DNA of 64,000 nucleotides. Origin: Brucella pseudogrignonensis. Lineage in GTDB: Bacteria; Pseudomonadota; Alphaproteobacteria; Rhizobiales; Rhizobiaceae. Position 1 is the stretch's first letter. Each line of letters opens with the position of its first letter. Shown here piece after piece: positions 34,715 through 43,467 of this stretch. The notes beneath the pieces are model-generated. The model was not told the DNA's origin. It was given only the letters and a program-made list of their open reading frames with translations, and ran no database searches. Made by a program: the position numbers and the translations under genes. The stretch lies in NCBI RefSeq assembly GCF_002252525.1, contig NZ_NNRM01000020.1:1-64000 (forward strand), in the 5' to 3' direction.

Positions 34715-36060
34715 GCCTGTTTTTCCCCGCGCAGTGCCGCGGCAAGATCGTGATAAGGGTCAGCCGACAGGCCTGTCTCGGGCGACTGCTGCAGCGCATC
34801 ATAAATGCGCGGAACAAAATCGACAGCCTGATCCAGCAATCCGTCATTGCCCTTCTGATAGGCGCCAATCGCACGCAGATCGCGCGTCTCTTCAAAACGG
34901 GCAACCATACTGCGCAGCTGAGTGGCAAGTTTGCGCTGCTCTGGTGTCCAGTTATGTTTTGCCAGACGTGAAACCGATGCAGGAATATCGACCGCCGGAA
35001 AACGTCCCTGAGCCGCAATTGCGCGATCAAGAACAATATGCCCATCGAGCGTACCGCGAATGGTATCGGAGACCGGATCATTGTGATCGTCGCCATCGAC
35101 CAGCACCGAATAAATGCCCGTGATACTGCCTCCCGCCTCGGTAATGCCGGGGCCGGCGCGCTCAAGCAAACGCGGTAACTGACTGAACACGCTTGGCGGA
35201 TAACCCCGCGATACCGGTGGTTCTTCCGCAGCAATAGCCACCTCGCGCGCAGCATGGGCAAAGCGTGTGACGGAATCCACAATCAGCAAGACATTCTGTC
35301 CAAGATCGCGGAAATATTCGGCAATTGCGGTTGCAGTATTGGGAGCAAGGCGGCGCATCATCGGGCTTTCGTCGCCCGTCGCAACCACCGTTACCGTTTT
35401 ATCGAGATGCCCCGCCATGGTTTCTTCGAGCATCTCACGCACTTCGCGACCGCGTTCACCGGTCAGCGCCAGAACGACGGTATCGAAATCGGCAGCGCGG
35501 GTCATCATGGCAAGCAAGGTGGATTTGCCAACACCTGAGCCTGCAAAAATGCCGATACGCTGCCCAAAACAGAGCGGCGTGAAAATATCGATGACATTGA
35601 CGCCGGTCCGCAATCCGCGATCCACGCGTGCGCGTCGCAAGGCGGCTGGCGCAAGGTTTTCCGATGCCATGGGGCGCAAACCGGGTTGCAATGCGCCTTT
35701 TCCATCTACCGCCTCGCCCAATGCATTGATGACCCTGCCACGCCATTCCGGCGCAGGTCGAATGCGAAGCGGCCCTTCTTCAAAAACAGCGGCGCCAAGT
35801 GATGGAATTATGCGATCATCGAACGGCTTCACGAGCACCTGATGATCAGCCACACGAATGATCTCGGCTAGGCTCTGACCACTGTCGGCACGGATAGCCA
35901 CCGCATCACCCAAACGCGCATTGCGCGACAGACCCCGTACCGCAATCGCCGAACGCGACACATCGCTCACCGTACCGCCAATACCTGTCAGAGACTTTGG
36001 CGCTATCGATTGTTGGCGTGCAAAGGCGGCGAGCCGCGCGAGCGGTAAATCAGGCGTCAT
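34711..36060 (-). CDS. fliI: Flagellar export ATPase FliI
   Basis: This ATPase of the flagellar type III exporter is 449 aa. The Walker A motif GSGVGKST is at residues 174-181. The family signature GYPPSVFSQLPRLLERAG and the catalytic Glu region GERGREVREMLEE are intact. It overlaps flgF (4 bp) and the next gene (4 bp). fliJ and the FliH-like gene are elsewhere in the block. Confidence 0.97.
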   Translation of the reverse strand: MTPDLPLARLAAFARQQSIAPKSLTGIGGTVSDVSRSAIAVRGLSRNARLGDAVAIRADSGQSLAEIIRVADHQVLVKPFDDRIIPSLGAAVFEEGPLRIRPAPEWRGRVINALGEAVDGKGALQPGLRPMASENLAPAALRRARVDRGLRTGVNVIDIFTPLCFGQRIGIFAGSGVGKSTLLAMMTRAADFDTVVLALTGERGREVREMLEETMAGHLDKTVTVVATGDESPMMRRLAPNTATAIAEYFRDLGQNVLLIVDSVTRFAHAAREVAIAAEEPPVSRGYPPSVFSQLPRLLERAGPGITEAGGSITGIYSVLVDGDDHNDPVSDTIRGTLDGHIVLDRAIAAQGRFPAVDIPASVSRLAKHNWTPEQRKLATQLRSMVARFEETRDLRAIGAYQKGNDGLLDQAVDFVPRIYDALQQSPETGLSADPYHDLAAALRGEKQA

Positions 36061-36788
36061 CCGTTTTTGGAGCCCAGCGTCCTGATGGCTTCAGCCACCG
36101 TGCTTTCCTGTTGCGAAAGCAGATTATTCACCTGCTCAAAAGCCCGGCTGACGCTGATCAGACGGGTCATTTCCGTCATGCCATCAACATTGGAACCTTC
36201 GATCATCCCCTGCACAACGCCGACACTCATATCGTCAACGACAGCCTGTGCAGGCTTGCTTGGCATGACACCGGAATTGCCTGCATAGCTGAGATCGGCA
36301 TCTGCTGGGATCGAGAACAGGCCAATTGCACCGATCTGTGCGCCGTTCTGGTAGACCGCACCGTCACTGGAAATCTTGGGCGCGCCACCATCCGGATTGA
36401 GAACGATAGGCGCACCGCCCACATCCAGAACCGAATTGCCTGTGACAGACACAAGTTCGCCGGTTGGCATCATCTTCATGCGGCCGTCGCGGGTATAGAC
36501 AACACCCTGCGGGGTGTTGACCGACATCCAGGCATCGCCCTTAACGGCAACATCAAAAGGATTGCCGGTTTCCAGCATTGAGCCTGCTTCTGTGCGAATA
36601 TAGCTCTTGCCTGCGGTCGCGAAGTTCACGTCTTCGCTGGCCTTGTTCGAGACGATTGTATTGAATTTCGTGCCTTCGCCGCGAAAGCCCGGCGTCGAAA
36701 TATTTGCCACATTATGCGCAATGGCATCCATCCGCCGTTCAAGTGTGACGAGGGAAGACAGGCCTACATAGATGGAATTATTCTGCAT
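36057..36788 (-). CDS. flgF: Proximal rod protein FlgF
   Basis: This rod protein is 243 aa, with LERRMDAIAHNVANISTPGF at the N-terminus and SVSRAFEQVNNLLSQQESTV at the C-terminus. It lies 3 bp after the DUF1217 gene and overlaps fliI. Confidence 0.95.
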   Translation of the reverse strand: MQNNSIYVGLSSLVTLERRMDAIAHNVANISTPGFRGEGTKFNTIVSNKASEDVNFATAGKSYIRTEAGSMLETGNPFDVAVKGDAWMSVNTPQGVVYTRDGRMKMMPTGELVSVTGNSVLDVGGAPIVLNPDGGAPKISSDGAVYQNGAQIGAIGLFSIPADADLSYAGNSGVMPSKPAQAVVDDMSVGVVQGMIEGSNVDGMTEMTRLISVSRAFEQVNNLLSQQESTVAEAIRTLGSKNG

Positions 36789-36791
36789 TGA

Positions 36792-37580
36792 TCAGCGTCC
36801 GCCCGGCTTGAAGTTCTGCAAAGTGGTCAGAATGCTCGACGATATGCCGACCGATGACGTGCCACCGAGCAACAGCGAGGCGATTGATGCCGGGCTGCTC
36901 GTGGTTGGATTGTTCATTTCGTACATGGCTGTAAAACGCGAGATCATCTTCGATACATAGTCAGGGTCTGACATTTTCGAGAAATCGACCTTGGCCTCGA
37001 TCATCTTGGCCTGCTTGTCGATGTCAGCATTCGACATCACCGAGGGCCAGCCAAACGTTGTCTGCATAACGGTCAGCAAAGCTTTATCGCCAAGGATTTC
37101 GTATGCATTGGTAATGGTGGATGCCTTGCGTTCGAAATAGAGCGCCAGACGGACACCCTCGTTCTGGCTGCCAGCCTCGGTCTCCAGTGTCTGACGGATA
37201 TATTTATCCATCACACCTTGCTGGGCAGCCGTGCTTTCGGTGGCTTTTTCACCCTTGCCTGCAAAATCGAATGTCGTCGCAAATTCTTTATACCGCTTGT
37301 CGGTCAGCTTGTTCGCCATCGCGTCATCATCTTTGACGCCTTCGGTCAGGATCTTGCGAACGAATGCCTTGGCATAGGCCATGTCTTCCAGGCCGAATGC
37401 CTTCATGGCGTAGTTATAAAGCCGGGTATCGGACATGAAATCATCAATGGATTTCACCTTGCCGATATTCTCTTTGTAATAGGCGGTTTCTCGCTCGACC
37501 AGCGGTTCCTTCGCAACGCGCTGCAACGACCGCGTCATATCGGACGCGATCAGCCGATAACTCATCATCGTGTTGACCAT
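36792..37580 (-). CDS. DUF1217 flagellar-locus protein
   Basis: This 262-aa protein of the DUF1217 family is found in alphaproteobacterial flagellar loci. It appears soluble and mostly helical, without a signal peptide. YYKENIGKVKSIDDFMSD and the repeated phrase SDTRLYNYAMKAFG / SDPDYVSKMISRF suggest two related halves. It heads the unit DUF1217-flgF-fliI-34100, so it may serve rod assembly or export. AGGGG precedes ATG 37580; a candidate FtcR box is 35-56 bp upstream. Its function is unknown. Confidence 0.8.
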   Translation of the reverse strand: MVNTMMSYRLIASDMTRSLQRVAKEPLVERETAYYKENIGKVKSIDDFMSDTRLYNYAMKAFGLEDMAYAKAFVRKILTEGVKDDDAMANKLTDKRYKEFATTFDFAGKGEKATESTAAQQGVMDKYIRQTLETEAGSQNEGVRLALYFERKASTITNAYEILGDKALLTVMQTTFGWPSVMSNADIDKQAKMIEAKVDFSKMSDPDYVSKMISRFTAMYEMNNPTTSSPASIASLLLGGTSSVGISSSILTTLQNFKPGGR

Positions 37581-37614
37581 GCGAGAACCCCCTGCGATTT
37601 TTCACACCCTTTAT

Positions 37615-37636
37615 GCGGTCTCAAGCTTGTCCGAAG
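37615..37636. promoter_or_regulatory. Candidate FtcR box before the DUF1217-flgF-fliI unit
   Basis: The tandem 11-mers GCGGTCTCAAG and CTTGTCCGAAG are 35-56 bp before the start of the DUF1217 gene. This copy is weaker than those of flgB and fliF, but its position and orientation match. Confidence 0.45.
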
Positions 37637-37649
37637 CTGATGCATTTTG

Positions 37650-37750
37650 GAGCGCATCCGCAAAAGGGTGAAACGGTTTTCGGAACAAGACGCGTTAAAA
37701 CAAATGATTTGAGCACCACCCTGATCCAATCAGACCCAAACGCGCTCTAA
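37650..37750. repeat. Mosaic repeat in the motA divergent region
   Basis: It starts GAGCGCATCCGCAAAAGGGT, contains GGTTTTCGGAACAAGACGCG and the CTGATCCAATCAG module, and ends GCGCTCTAA. It is the inverse of the layout at 41544-41643. Confidence 0.75.
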
Positions 37751-37763
37751 CACTTTATATTTG

Positions 37764-37810
37764 CAGCATAATTTTCCCTTAAACTGATTTAAGTTTAAGG
37801 AATTATGCTG
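37764..37810. repeat. Long hairpin upstream of motA
   Basis: The arms CAGCATAATT...CCTTAAAC (37764-37784) and GTTTAAGGAATTATGCTG (37793-37810) pair over 18 bp with a 3-base bulge. The preceding CACTTTATATTT plus AGCATAATTTT also occurs at 43270-43294, so this is another mosaic module. It lies 7 bp from the motA FtcR box. Confidence 0.7.
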
Positions 37811-37816
37811 AAGCGT

Positions 37817-37838
37817 CATGTGACAAGCTTCGCGCAAG
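37817..37838. promoter_or_regulatory. Candidate FtcR box before motA
   Basis: On the gene strand the 11-mers CATGTGACAAG and CTTCGCGCAAG are 53-74 bp before the motA start. Because motA is on the plus strand, the motif is inverted in the window but has the same orientation relative to its gene as the others. Confidence 0.6.
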
Positions 37839-37890
37839 GCGCATTCCCTACAGTGTAAGAATAACTTCGAACCAACGGGAGTCTTGCGCT

Positions 37891-38763
37891 TTGGGTATTC
37901 TCATCGGCCTCGCCATCACACTGGGCTGTATGCTCGGCGGTTTCATCGCCATGGGCGGTCACGTCGGCGTGCTTGTTCAGCCGTGGGAATTCGTCATTAT
38001 TCTGGGCGCAGCCCTTGGTACATTCTTCATCGCCAACCCGTTTTCACTTGTGAAAGATACGGGCAAGGCGTGCGTGGAGGCCTTTACCAATGCAGTGCCC
38101 AAGCAGCGTGATTATCTCGATCTTCTCGGATTGCTTTATAGCCTGATGCGTGAGCTGCGCGCCAAGTCGCGCAACGAGGTGGAAGTCCATATCGACAACC
38201 CCAAGGAATCGGCAATCTTTCAGGCCTATCCAAGCATCCTGAAGAAAGACGACCTCATCCACTTCATCTGCGATTATTGCCGCCTCATCATCGTTGGCAA
38301 TGTTCGTTCGCATGAAATCGAAGCGCTTATGGATGAAGAAATCCACACGCTTTCGCGCGACAAGCTCAAGCCTTATCAGGCGATGGTCAGCATTTCCGAA
38401 GCGCTGCCTGCCCTCGGCATCGTCGCGGCTGTTCTTGGTGTTATTAAAGCGATGGGTGCGCTCAACCAGTCCCCGGAAGTGCTCGGCCATCTGATTGGTG
38501 CGGCCCTTGTTGGTACTTTCGCAGGTATCTTCTTTTCCTATGGTGTCGTTGGTCCGATTGCTACCAAGATCAAGTCGACGCGTGACAAGAACAACCGTCT
38601 TTACACCGTCGTCAAGCAGACCCTGCTTGCATATATGAACGGTTCGCTGCCGCAGATCGCCGTCGAATACGGCCGCAAGACGATCTCCGCTTATGAACGT
38701 CCAAGCATCGACGTCGTTGAGCAGGAAACCATGGCGACAACGCCGATCCAGCAGGCAGCCTGA
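37891..38763 (+). CDS. motA: Stator protein MotA
   Basis: This proton-channel stator subunit is 290 aa. Four spans are seen (about residues 2-22, 32-50, 170-190 and 200-222), with a large cytosolic loop between spans 2 and 3 and the conserved [19 protein letters not shown] and [11 protein letters not shown]. The start is TTG 37891, with GGGAG 9 bases upstream. It heads motA-fliM-39684-fliN-fliG-flhB. Confidence 0.95.
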   Translation: MGILIGLAITLGCMLGGFIAMGGHVGVLVQPWEFVIILGAALGTFFIANPFSLVKDTGKACVEAFTNAVPKQRDYLDLLGLLYSLMRELRAKSRNEVEVHIDNPKESAIFQAYPSILKKDDLIHFICDYCRLIIVGNVRSHEIEALMDEEIHTLSRDKLKPYQAMVSISEALPALGIVAAVLGVIKAMGALNQSPEVLGHLIGAALVGTFAGIFFSYGVVGPIATKIKSTRDKNNRLYTVVKQTLLAYMNGSLPQIAVEYGRKTISAYERPSIDVVEQETMATTPIQQAA

Positions 38764-38764
38764 T

Positions 38765-39703
38765 ATGACCACACTGGGCCAGAACCGCAAAAACGACGTG
38801 CTCGCTGAAAATCTGTTGCGGGCGGCAGGATTGTCGGGCGACGATCTGAAGTCGCTTGCGCATGTGTTCAAGGATGCATCCGCCCATTTTTGCGGTCGTC
38901 TCAAACAGGGCAGTGCTGCTGCATTTGATGCGGAAGCAGGCCAGGTTGAGGCTGCGGACGATGCAGCATTCAATGCCATCATGGACAAGGCTGCGATTAT
39001 CGCGCCGCTTAAAGCCGATCGCTGGGGTTGCACGCTCTATGTAACCGCTGATGCGACACTGGTATTTTCCATGATCGAAGCCATGTTTGGCGCACAGGGA
39101 AATCTCGGAAGCTTCGATCTGGAACGCCCTTTCGGTATGCTGGAGCGCAAAATATCGAGCCTGCTGACATCCCACATGGCTGCAGCGCTTGATCAGGTTT
39201 TCTCAAACAACGCCCAGGCGCTGTTTGCTGCTGGCGAATGCGCAGACGCGGCTGAGTTCAACAGCGAGGAATTCGAGCGTTCGCGCCTCTTCGTTTGCCG
39301 GATCGATGTGGTCGCGGCAGGCAAAACAGGGGCCGTGCATCTTCTTCTGCCCCGCAGCACGCACAAGCCAATGCAAGATGCCGTGGCTGCATTCCTGCGC
39401 CGTCCGATGGATCAGGCAGATCCCGCCTGGAGCAAAAGAATGCGCAGCGAAGTCAGCCGCGCACGGATTGAGCTTGAAGCCTTCATCCAGCAGGGGAGCC
39501 TGACGCTCGACGCTCTTTCAAAGCTTGAAATCGGTCAGGTTCTGAAGCTCCCGACGGATGCCATGGAACAGGTACGTCTGCGCGCTGGCGATCAGCAGCT
39601 TTTCAAATGCACGCTCGGCAAGTCCGGCATTCACTTTACAGTCAAGGTTGGCGATCCGGTCAATCAGGAAGAGGATCTCATCGATGAGCTTGTTGCTGGC
39701 TAA
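38765..39703 (+). CDS. fliM: Flagellar switch protein FliM
   Basis: This C-ring switch protein is 312 aa, with a CheC-like middle domain (FNAIMDKAAIIAPLK to AAFLRRPM) and a C-terminal SpoA domain (LDALSKLEIGQVLKLPTDA). The N-terminus (MTTLGQNRKNDVLAENLLRA) does not show the standard CheY-binding box LSQxEIDALL. ATG 38765 is one base past the motA stop; the frame from 38693 is only overlap. Confidence 0.88.
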   Translation: MTTLGQNRKNDVLAENLLRAAGLSGDDLKSLAHVFKDASAHFCGRLKQGSAAAFDAEAGQVEAADDAAFNAIMDKAAIIAPLKADRWGCTLYVTADATLVFSMIEAMFGAQGNLGSFDLERPFGMLERKISSLLTSHMAAALDQVFSNNAQALFAAGECADAAEFNSEEFERSRLFVCRIDVVAAGKTGAVHLLLPRSTHKPMQDAVAAFLRRPMDQADPAWSKRMRSEVSRARIELEAFIQQGSLTLDALSKLEIGQVLKLPTDAMEQVRLRAGDQQLFKCTLGKSGIHFTVKVGDPVNQEEDLIDELVAG

Positions 39704-40145
39704 CATACTTTCCACGCTGATGGCTCTCGGCTCGCTTGGTGCGCTCATCATCGTCGGGCGCAAAGCCAACGAGACCATCAAGCTCGGCAAGCTGCTGACG
39801 CTTCGCGTGGCTGCGGCTTCCAACGGTCTGGAGCGCGTTGCAAAATCTTTGCAGAACCAGCGCACCGATCTTGCAGATGAAACCGTCCGCCTTGAAGCCC
39901 GTCTCGCTGAAACCGCCCGCGTTCGTCGGGAAATGGACGAAGCGATTGAGGAGCTGAACCGCGTGCGCAAGGCTCTTTCCCGTGATGTGCGTCAGGCACG
40001 CAATGTTACGGCAACAGTCGCCCGTATTGAGGAGCAGGCTTTCGCTCCCGTAAGCGAGCCTGCGCCAAAAGAAAAGAACGCACTACCTGTCTTCGTACGT
40101 CGCGCCGTCAAGAAGGCGACCGTTGAAATTGCGGGGCAGGCATGA
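39684..40145 (+). CDS. Small coiled-coil membrane protein between fliM and fliN
   Basis: This 153-aa protein has one N-terminal span (about residues 4-24) and a long coiled coil (48-112), with a basic C-terminus. The start ATG 39684 has GAGG upstream and lies within the last 20 bases of fliM; its stop overlaps fliN. Such tight coupling implies a role at the C-ring or stator. It may correspond to DUF6468-type proteins of alphaproteobacterial flagellar operons; I cannot confirm this. Confidence 0.7.
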   Translation: MSLLLANILSTLMALGSLGALIIVGRKANETIKLGKLLTLRVAAASNGLERVAKSLQNQRTDLADETVRLEARLAETARVRREMDEAIEELNRVRKALSRDVRQARNVTATVARIEEQAFAPVSEPAPKEKNALPVFVRRAVKKATVEIAGQA

Positions 40146-40489
40146 GCAAGAAAAGCAAGGATGAAGACATGCAGCATGAGCTCAACGAGGCAATCGAAGA
40201 ATTGCAGGAAGATAAGCCGCGCGCTGCAAAGACAGGCGCAGCGAAGCCTAATCTTGAGCTCATCATGGGCATTCCGGTCGACGTGCAAGTCGTGCTGGGC
40301 GGAACGACCATGCCTGTTGCCAATCTGATGAAGCTTGGTCGCGGTGCTGTTATCACCCTCGACAAGCAGATCGGCGATCCGGTCGATATCGTCGTCAATG
40401 GACGTGTGATTGCGCGCGGTGAAGTGATCGTTCTTGAAGACGATTCCTCCCGCTTCGGCGTCAGCCTCACCGAAATCATCGGTAAGTAA
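40142..40489 (+). CDS. fliN: Flagellar switch protein FliN
   Basis: This C-ring protein is 115 aa. An acidic N-terminal extension (residues 1-38) precedes a SpoA domain ([20 protein letters not shown] to SLTEIIGK). It overlaps the upstream gene by 4 bp and lies 10 bp before fliG. Confidence 0.95.
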   Translation: MSKKSKDEDMQHELNEAIEELQEDKPRAAKTGAAKPNLELIMGIPVDVQVVLGGTTMPVANLMKLGRGAVITLDKQIGDPVDIVVNGRVIARGEVIVLEDDSSRFGVSLTEIIGK

Positions 40490-40499
40490 CGGATCGACC

Positions 40500-41546
40500 A
40501 TGGCCGATAATGAATCGCAGAAGCCTCTCGATGATAGCGTAAGCGGAGTGATTGACACTCTTTCCGGTCCGCAGAAAGCGGCTGCGATCCTCGTCGCAAT
40601 CGGCCGCCCTTCCGCCTCACGGCTGCTCAAACACTTCAACGCCGAAGATTTGCGGAAGCTTGCAGGCCATGCCCGCACGCTTGAACCCATTTCTCCGCTC
40701 GACTTTGAACATCTGGTGAAGCAGTTCGAAGATTCATTCGCCGAAGGCGCGCCCGTTTCAGAAGCGGCACAGCGCTTTGAAGGCCTGCTGCGCGAAGCCT
40801 TGCCACAAGACGAAGCCGATGCCGTGTTTGAAGAGCGCGTTCAGCCACAGCTCGTTCAGGAATCCGTCTGGGTACAGCTTGCGAGACTGCCGGTCGAGAG
40901 CCTGCAGGCCTATCTCGCCGATCAGCATCCACAGATCATCGCCTATATCGTTTCCAAGTTGCCGTCGGACCTCGCCGCCCGCATGTTTGTAGGTCTGCCG
41001 CCACAGCTGCGCAGTGCCGTCGTGCAGCGCTCGCTGCATATTGGCAATGTTGCGCCAGCTGCAGCCGATCTTCTGGAAGATGTATTGCGTCGCGACCTGC
41101 TTGGCCGCAGCGATGCAGGCCCGGTCAAAGCCCATCACGGACAGATCGCCAACATCTTCAACCAGCTCGACCGGCAGGAGATGGAAGAGCTCATGTCGAG
41201 CCTCAAAGATCTCAGCCAGGACGACATCGCGCGCATCAAGGCGAAGCTCTTCAACTTTGAAGATGTGGAACGCCTCTCGCAGCGTGCCCGTCTTCTGCTG
41301 TTTGATGAAGTCCAGACCGAACAGATCGCAACCGCTTTGCGGGGTGCCGATGCGTCGCTTCAGGAAATGGTGCTGTCCTCGCTTTCCACGCGCGGTCGCC
41401 GCATGGTCGAAAGCGAACTGGCAGCCGAACAAGGCAACATCACCAGCCAGAACATCGCAGACGCACGGCGCGCAATTGCACGCATCGCCATCGATCTTTC
41501 AGAGCGCGGTATCATCACTCTCGATTCAGGCGAAGACCCGAGTTAG
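40500..41546 (+). CDS. fliG: Flagellar switch protein FliG
   Basis: This rotor protein, 348 aa, joins the MS ring to the C-ring and contacts MotA. The N-terminal, middle (HPQIIAYIVSKLPSDLAARM) and C-terminal torque domains are present. The start ATG 40500 is 10 bp past the fliN stop. Its own TAG stop (41544-41546) is the first three bases of a mosaic repeat. Confidence 0.93.
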   Translation: MADNESQKPLDDSVSGVIDTLSGPQKAAAILVAIGRPSASRLLKHFNAEDLRKLAGHARTLEPISPLDFEHLVKQFEDSFAEGAPVSEAAQRFEGLLREALPQDEADAVFEERVQPQLVQESVWVQLARLPVESLQAYLADQHPQIIAYIVSKLPSDLAARMFVGLPPQLRSAVVQRSLHIGNVAPAAADLLEDVLRRDLLGRSDAGPVKAHHGQIANIFNQLDRQEMEELMSSLKDLSQDDIARIKAKLFNFEDVERLSQRARLLLFDEVQTEQIATALRGADASLQEMVLSSLSTRGRRMVESELAAEQGNITSQNIADARRAIARIAIDLSERGIITLDSGEDPS

Positions 41547-41643
41547 AGCGCCAATCTGATTGGATCAAATCGGCACTCTGATCATCTGTTTTAACGCGCA
41601 TCCTTGTCCGAAAACCGTTGCACACTTTTCGGGATGCGCTCTA
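41544..41643. repeat. Mosaic repeat between fliG and flhB
   Basis: It begins TAGAGCGCC, contains CTGATTGGATCAAATC and the CGCGCATCC...CCGAAAACCG module, and ends GGGATGCGCTCTA. The first TAG is the fliG stop codon. It closely matches 62873-62929 and inversely 37650-37750. Confidence 0.85.
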
Positions 41644-41659
41644 ATCTTGCGTGTGACAT

Positions 41660-42730
41660 ATGTCCGACGATACCGATAAAGAGAGCAAAACCGAGGACGC
41701 GACCGAGAAGAAGATCCGCGACGCATTGGACAAGGGCAACATGCCCTTCTCTCGCGAAACGCCGATCCTCGCTGGTATCGCGTCCTTTCTGGTGATTGCA
41801 GTCTTCGTCGCGGCACCCGCAACAACCAAACTGGCTGTCTTCTTGCGCGAACTGATGGACCGCCCGGAAGATTGGACCCTTAACAGCGCAGAAGATGCAA
41901 GCCATCTGTTTGGCATTCTGGCGCTGTCTGTCGGTGCAGCCCTCATTCCGGTCTTCATCATCATTCCGCTTGCGGGCATTGCTGCATCCGCCTTCCAGAA
42001 TGCGCCGCGATTTGTCGGTGAGCGTATTCGCCCACAAGCATCGCGCATTTCCCTGCTCAAAGGCTGGTCGCGCATTTTCGGTCGCGCCGGTCAGGTCGAG
42101 TTTCTCAAATCATTGGCGAAATTCATTGCCGCAAGCGTGATCGTGTTCTTTGTCTTCTTCAAAGGCAACAATCTCTTCACCGAAGCGGTAGCGACCGACC
42201 CGAGTGCATTACCCGAGTTTCTGCGTGAAAATCTGGTGCGGCTTCTGGTGGCCAATGTCCTCGCGATCACCGCGATTGCCGGCTTCGACCTTGCATGGTC
42301 GCGCATTCACTGGAAGCAGGAACTGCGCATGACCAGGCAGGAAGTGAAGGACGAGCTCAAGCAGTCGGAAGGCGATCCACTGGTTAAAGCACGCCTGCGC
42401 TCGCTGGGGCGAGACCGCGCCCGGCGCCGCATGATCAACGCAGTTCCTACTGCCACGCTGATTGTCGCAAATCCGACCCATTTTTCTGTAGCACTACGCT
42501 ATCGACCCAATGAAGATGCAGCGCCAATCGTTGTTGCAAAAGGACAAGATCTCATCGCGCTCAAGATAAGAGAAATAGCGACCGCAAATTCCATTCCAGT
42601 ATTTGAGGATGTACAATTGGCACGCGCCCTCTATAAGCAGGTGAATGTCGACCAGATGATCGCACCTGAATTCTATAAAGCGGTCGCCGAACTGATCCGC
42701 GTCATCAATGCCCGGCATGCTATACGATGA
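41660..42730 (+). CDS. flhB: Flagellar export switch protein FlhB
   Basis: This export-specificity switch is 356 aa. Four spans lie at about residues 32-55, 86-110, 150-168 and 190-212. The cytosolic domain carries the autocleavage site NPTH at 271-274. FliK from 20011 would trigger the switch. It is the last gene of the motA unit and is separated from fliG by a mosaic repeat. Confidence 0.96.
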   Translation: MSDDTDKESKTEDATEKKIRDALDKGNMPFSRETPILAGIASFLVIAVFVAAPATTKLAVFLRELMDRPEDWTLNSAEDASHLFGILALSVGAALIPVFIIIPLAGIAASAFQNAPRFVGERIRPQASRISLLKGWSRIFGRAGQVEFLKSLAKFIAASVIVFFVFFKGNNLFTEAVATDPSALPEFLRENLVRLLVANVLAITAIAGFDLAWSRIHWKQELRMTRQEVKDELKQSEGDPLVKARLRSLGRDRARRRMINAVPTATLIVANPTHFSVALRYRPNEDAAPIVVAKGQDLIALKIREIATANSIPVFEDVQLARALYKQVNVDQMIAPEFYKAVAELIRVINARHAIR

Positions 42731-42800
42731 TAGGTTTTCAGATGACTTTAGAATATTCTAATATATTATCAGTCTGTTCTTACCGATCGGCGGTGACACG

Positions 42801-43229
42801 ATGAAGAGCCTTCAATTCTCAAACGAACGCGAGGCAATCATTGCCGAAAACATCCGCGAAGTCGTTGCTGAACTTCGACTGGTTGACCCTGCCGATTATA
42901 TCGCTTTCATCCGCTGCGAGTTGTTTGCAAACATTGCCGACATTGTTGCTTCGGCGACCGAACTATATTTCTTCCCTGGTACGCTTGAACTGGGCCATGG
43001 TGGCGAATTTCACTGCGACTGGTTCAGCGCCCCCTCCATCGTTCTCGACATGGAGTTCCGCAACAAGGGTGTTTATGCCTATTTCCGGCTGACGCTTTCA
43101 GGCAAGACGGCGAGCGTTGAGCTCAGCCATATTGTATTTGAGAACCCGGATGATGACCCTGCGCAGAATACGACCCGACTGATCGACGCGATCGACAGTG
43201 CCCGACTTCCATTGCGGAAAACTGCTTAG
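42801..43229 (+). CDS. Conserved-looking protein of unknown function
   Basis: This 142-aa soluble protein (MKSLQFSNEREAIIAENIRE) has no signal or span. Residues 40-120 look like a compact alpha/beta fold with GTLELGHGGEFHCDWFSAPS. I do not recognise the family. It lies 70 bp after flhB and is followed by vjbR on the other strand. Its TAG stop is the first three bases of a mosaic repeat. A flagellar link is only positional. Confidence 0.65.
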   Translation: MKSLQFSNEREAIIAENIREVVAELRLVDPADYIAFIRCELFANIADIVASATELYFFPGTLELGHGGEFHCDWFSAPSIVLDMEFRNKGVYAYFRLTLSGKTASVELSHIVFENPDDDPAQNTTRLIDAIDSARLPLRKTA

Positions 43230-43403
43230 AGCGCCGCGCGCCCTTCCGGGCGCACAAAGGTTGATCTAACACTTTATATTTAAAGCATAATTTTATATTG
43301 CAGCGGTTCCAGTTAAGACTGAATCGTTGGAACCGCTGTAACTGTTTGTTTTTACGCATTGTCCAACGCAAAACCGCTTCGCACTTTTGCTGGCAATGAT
43401 CCA
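43227..43403. repeat. Triple mosaic repeat between the 42801 gene and vjbR
   Basis: Three modules lie in a row: TAGAGCGCC...GGGCGC (43227-43256); CACTTTATATTT with AGCATAATTTT (43270-43294); and the pair GCGGTTCC...GGAACCGC plus GTTTTTACGCATTGTCCAAC ending TTTTGCTGGCAATG (43303-43400). It is the longest element in the window. Confidence 0.85.
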
Positions 43404-43410
43404 GCCAGCA

Positions 43411-43445
43411 CAAAAACACCGGACGCTTGTGGCATCCGGTGTTAA
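43411..43445 (-). terminator. Intrinsic terminator of vjbR
   Basis: AACACCGGA at 43415-43423 pairs perfectly with TCCGGTGTT at 43435-43443 around an 11-base loop. On the minus strand the stem runs into TTTTTG, giving a classic terminator 25 bp past the vjbR stop. Confidence 0.8.
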
Positions 43446-43467
43446 AAATTCATCATCAATTGCAGCA

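Larger units (their letters stand above)
37581..37890. other. 310-bp divergent promoter region between the DUF1217 gene and motA
   Basis: It holds a candidate FtcR box for each direction (37615-37636 and 37817-37838), a mosaic repeat (37650-37750) and a strong hairpin (37764-37810). The repeats fill nearly all the space between the two promoters. Confidence 0.65.

Noticed and set aside
38044-39033. 329-codon open frame on the minus strand
   Set aside because: It is antisense to motA and fliM and has no family features.
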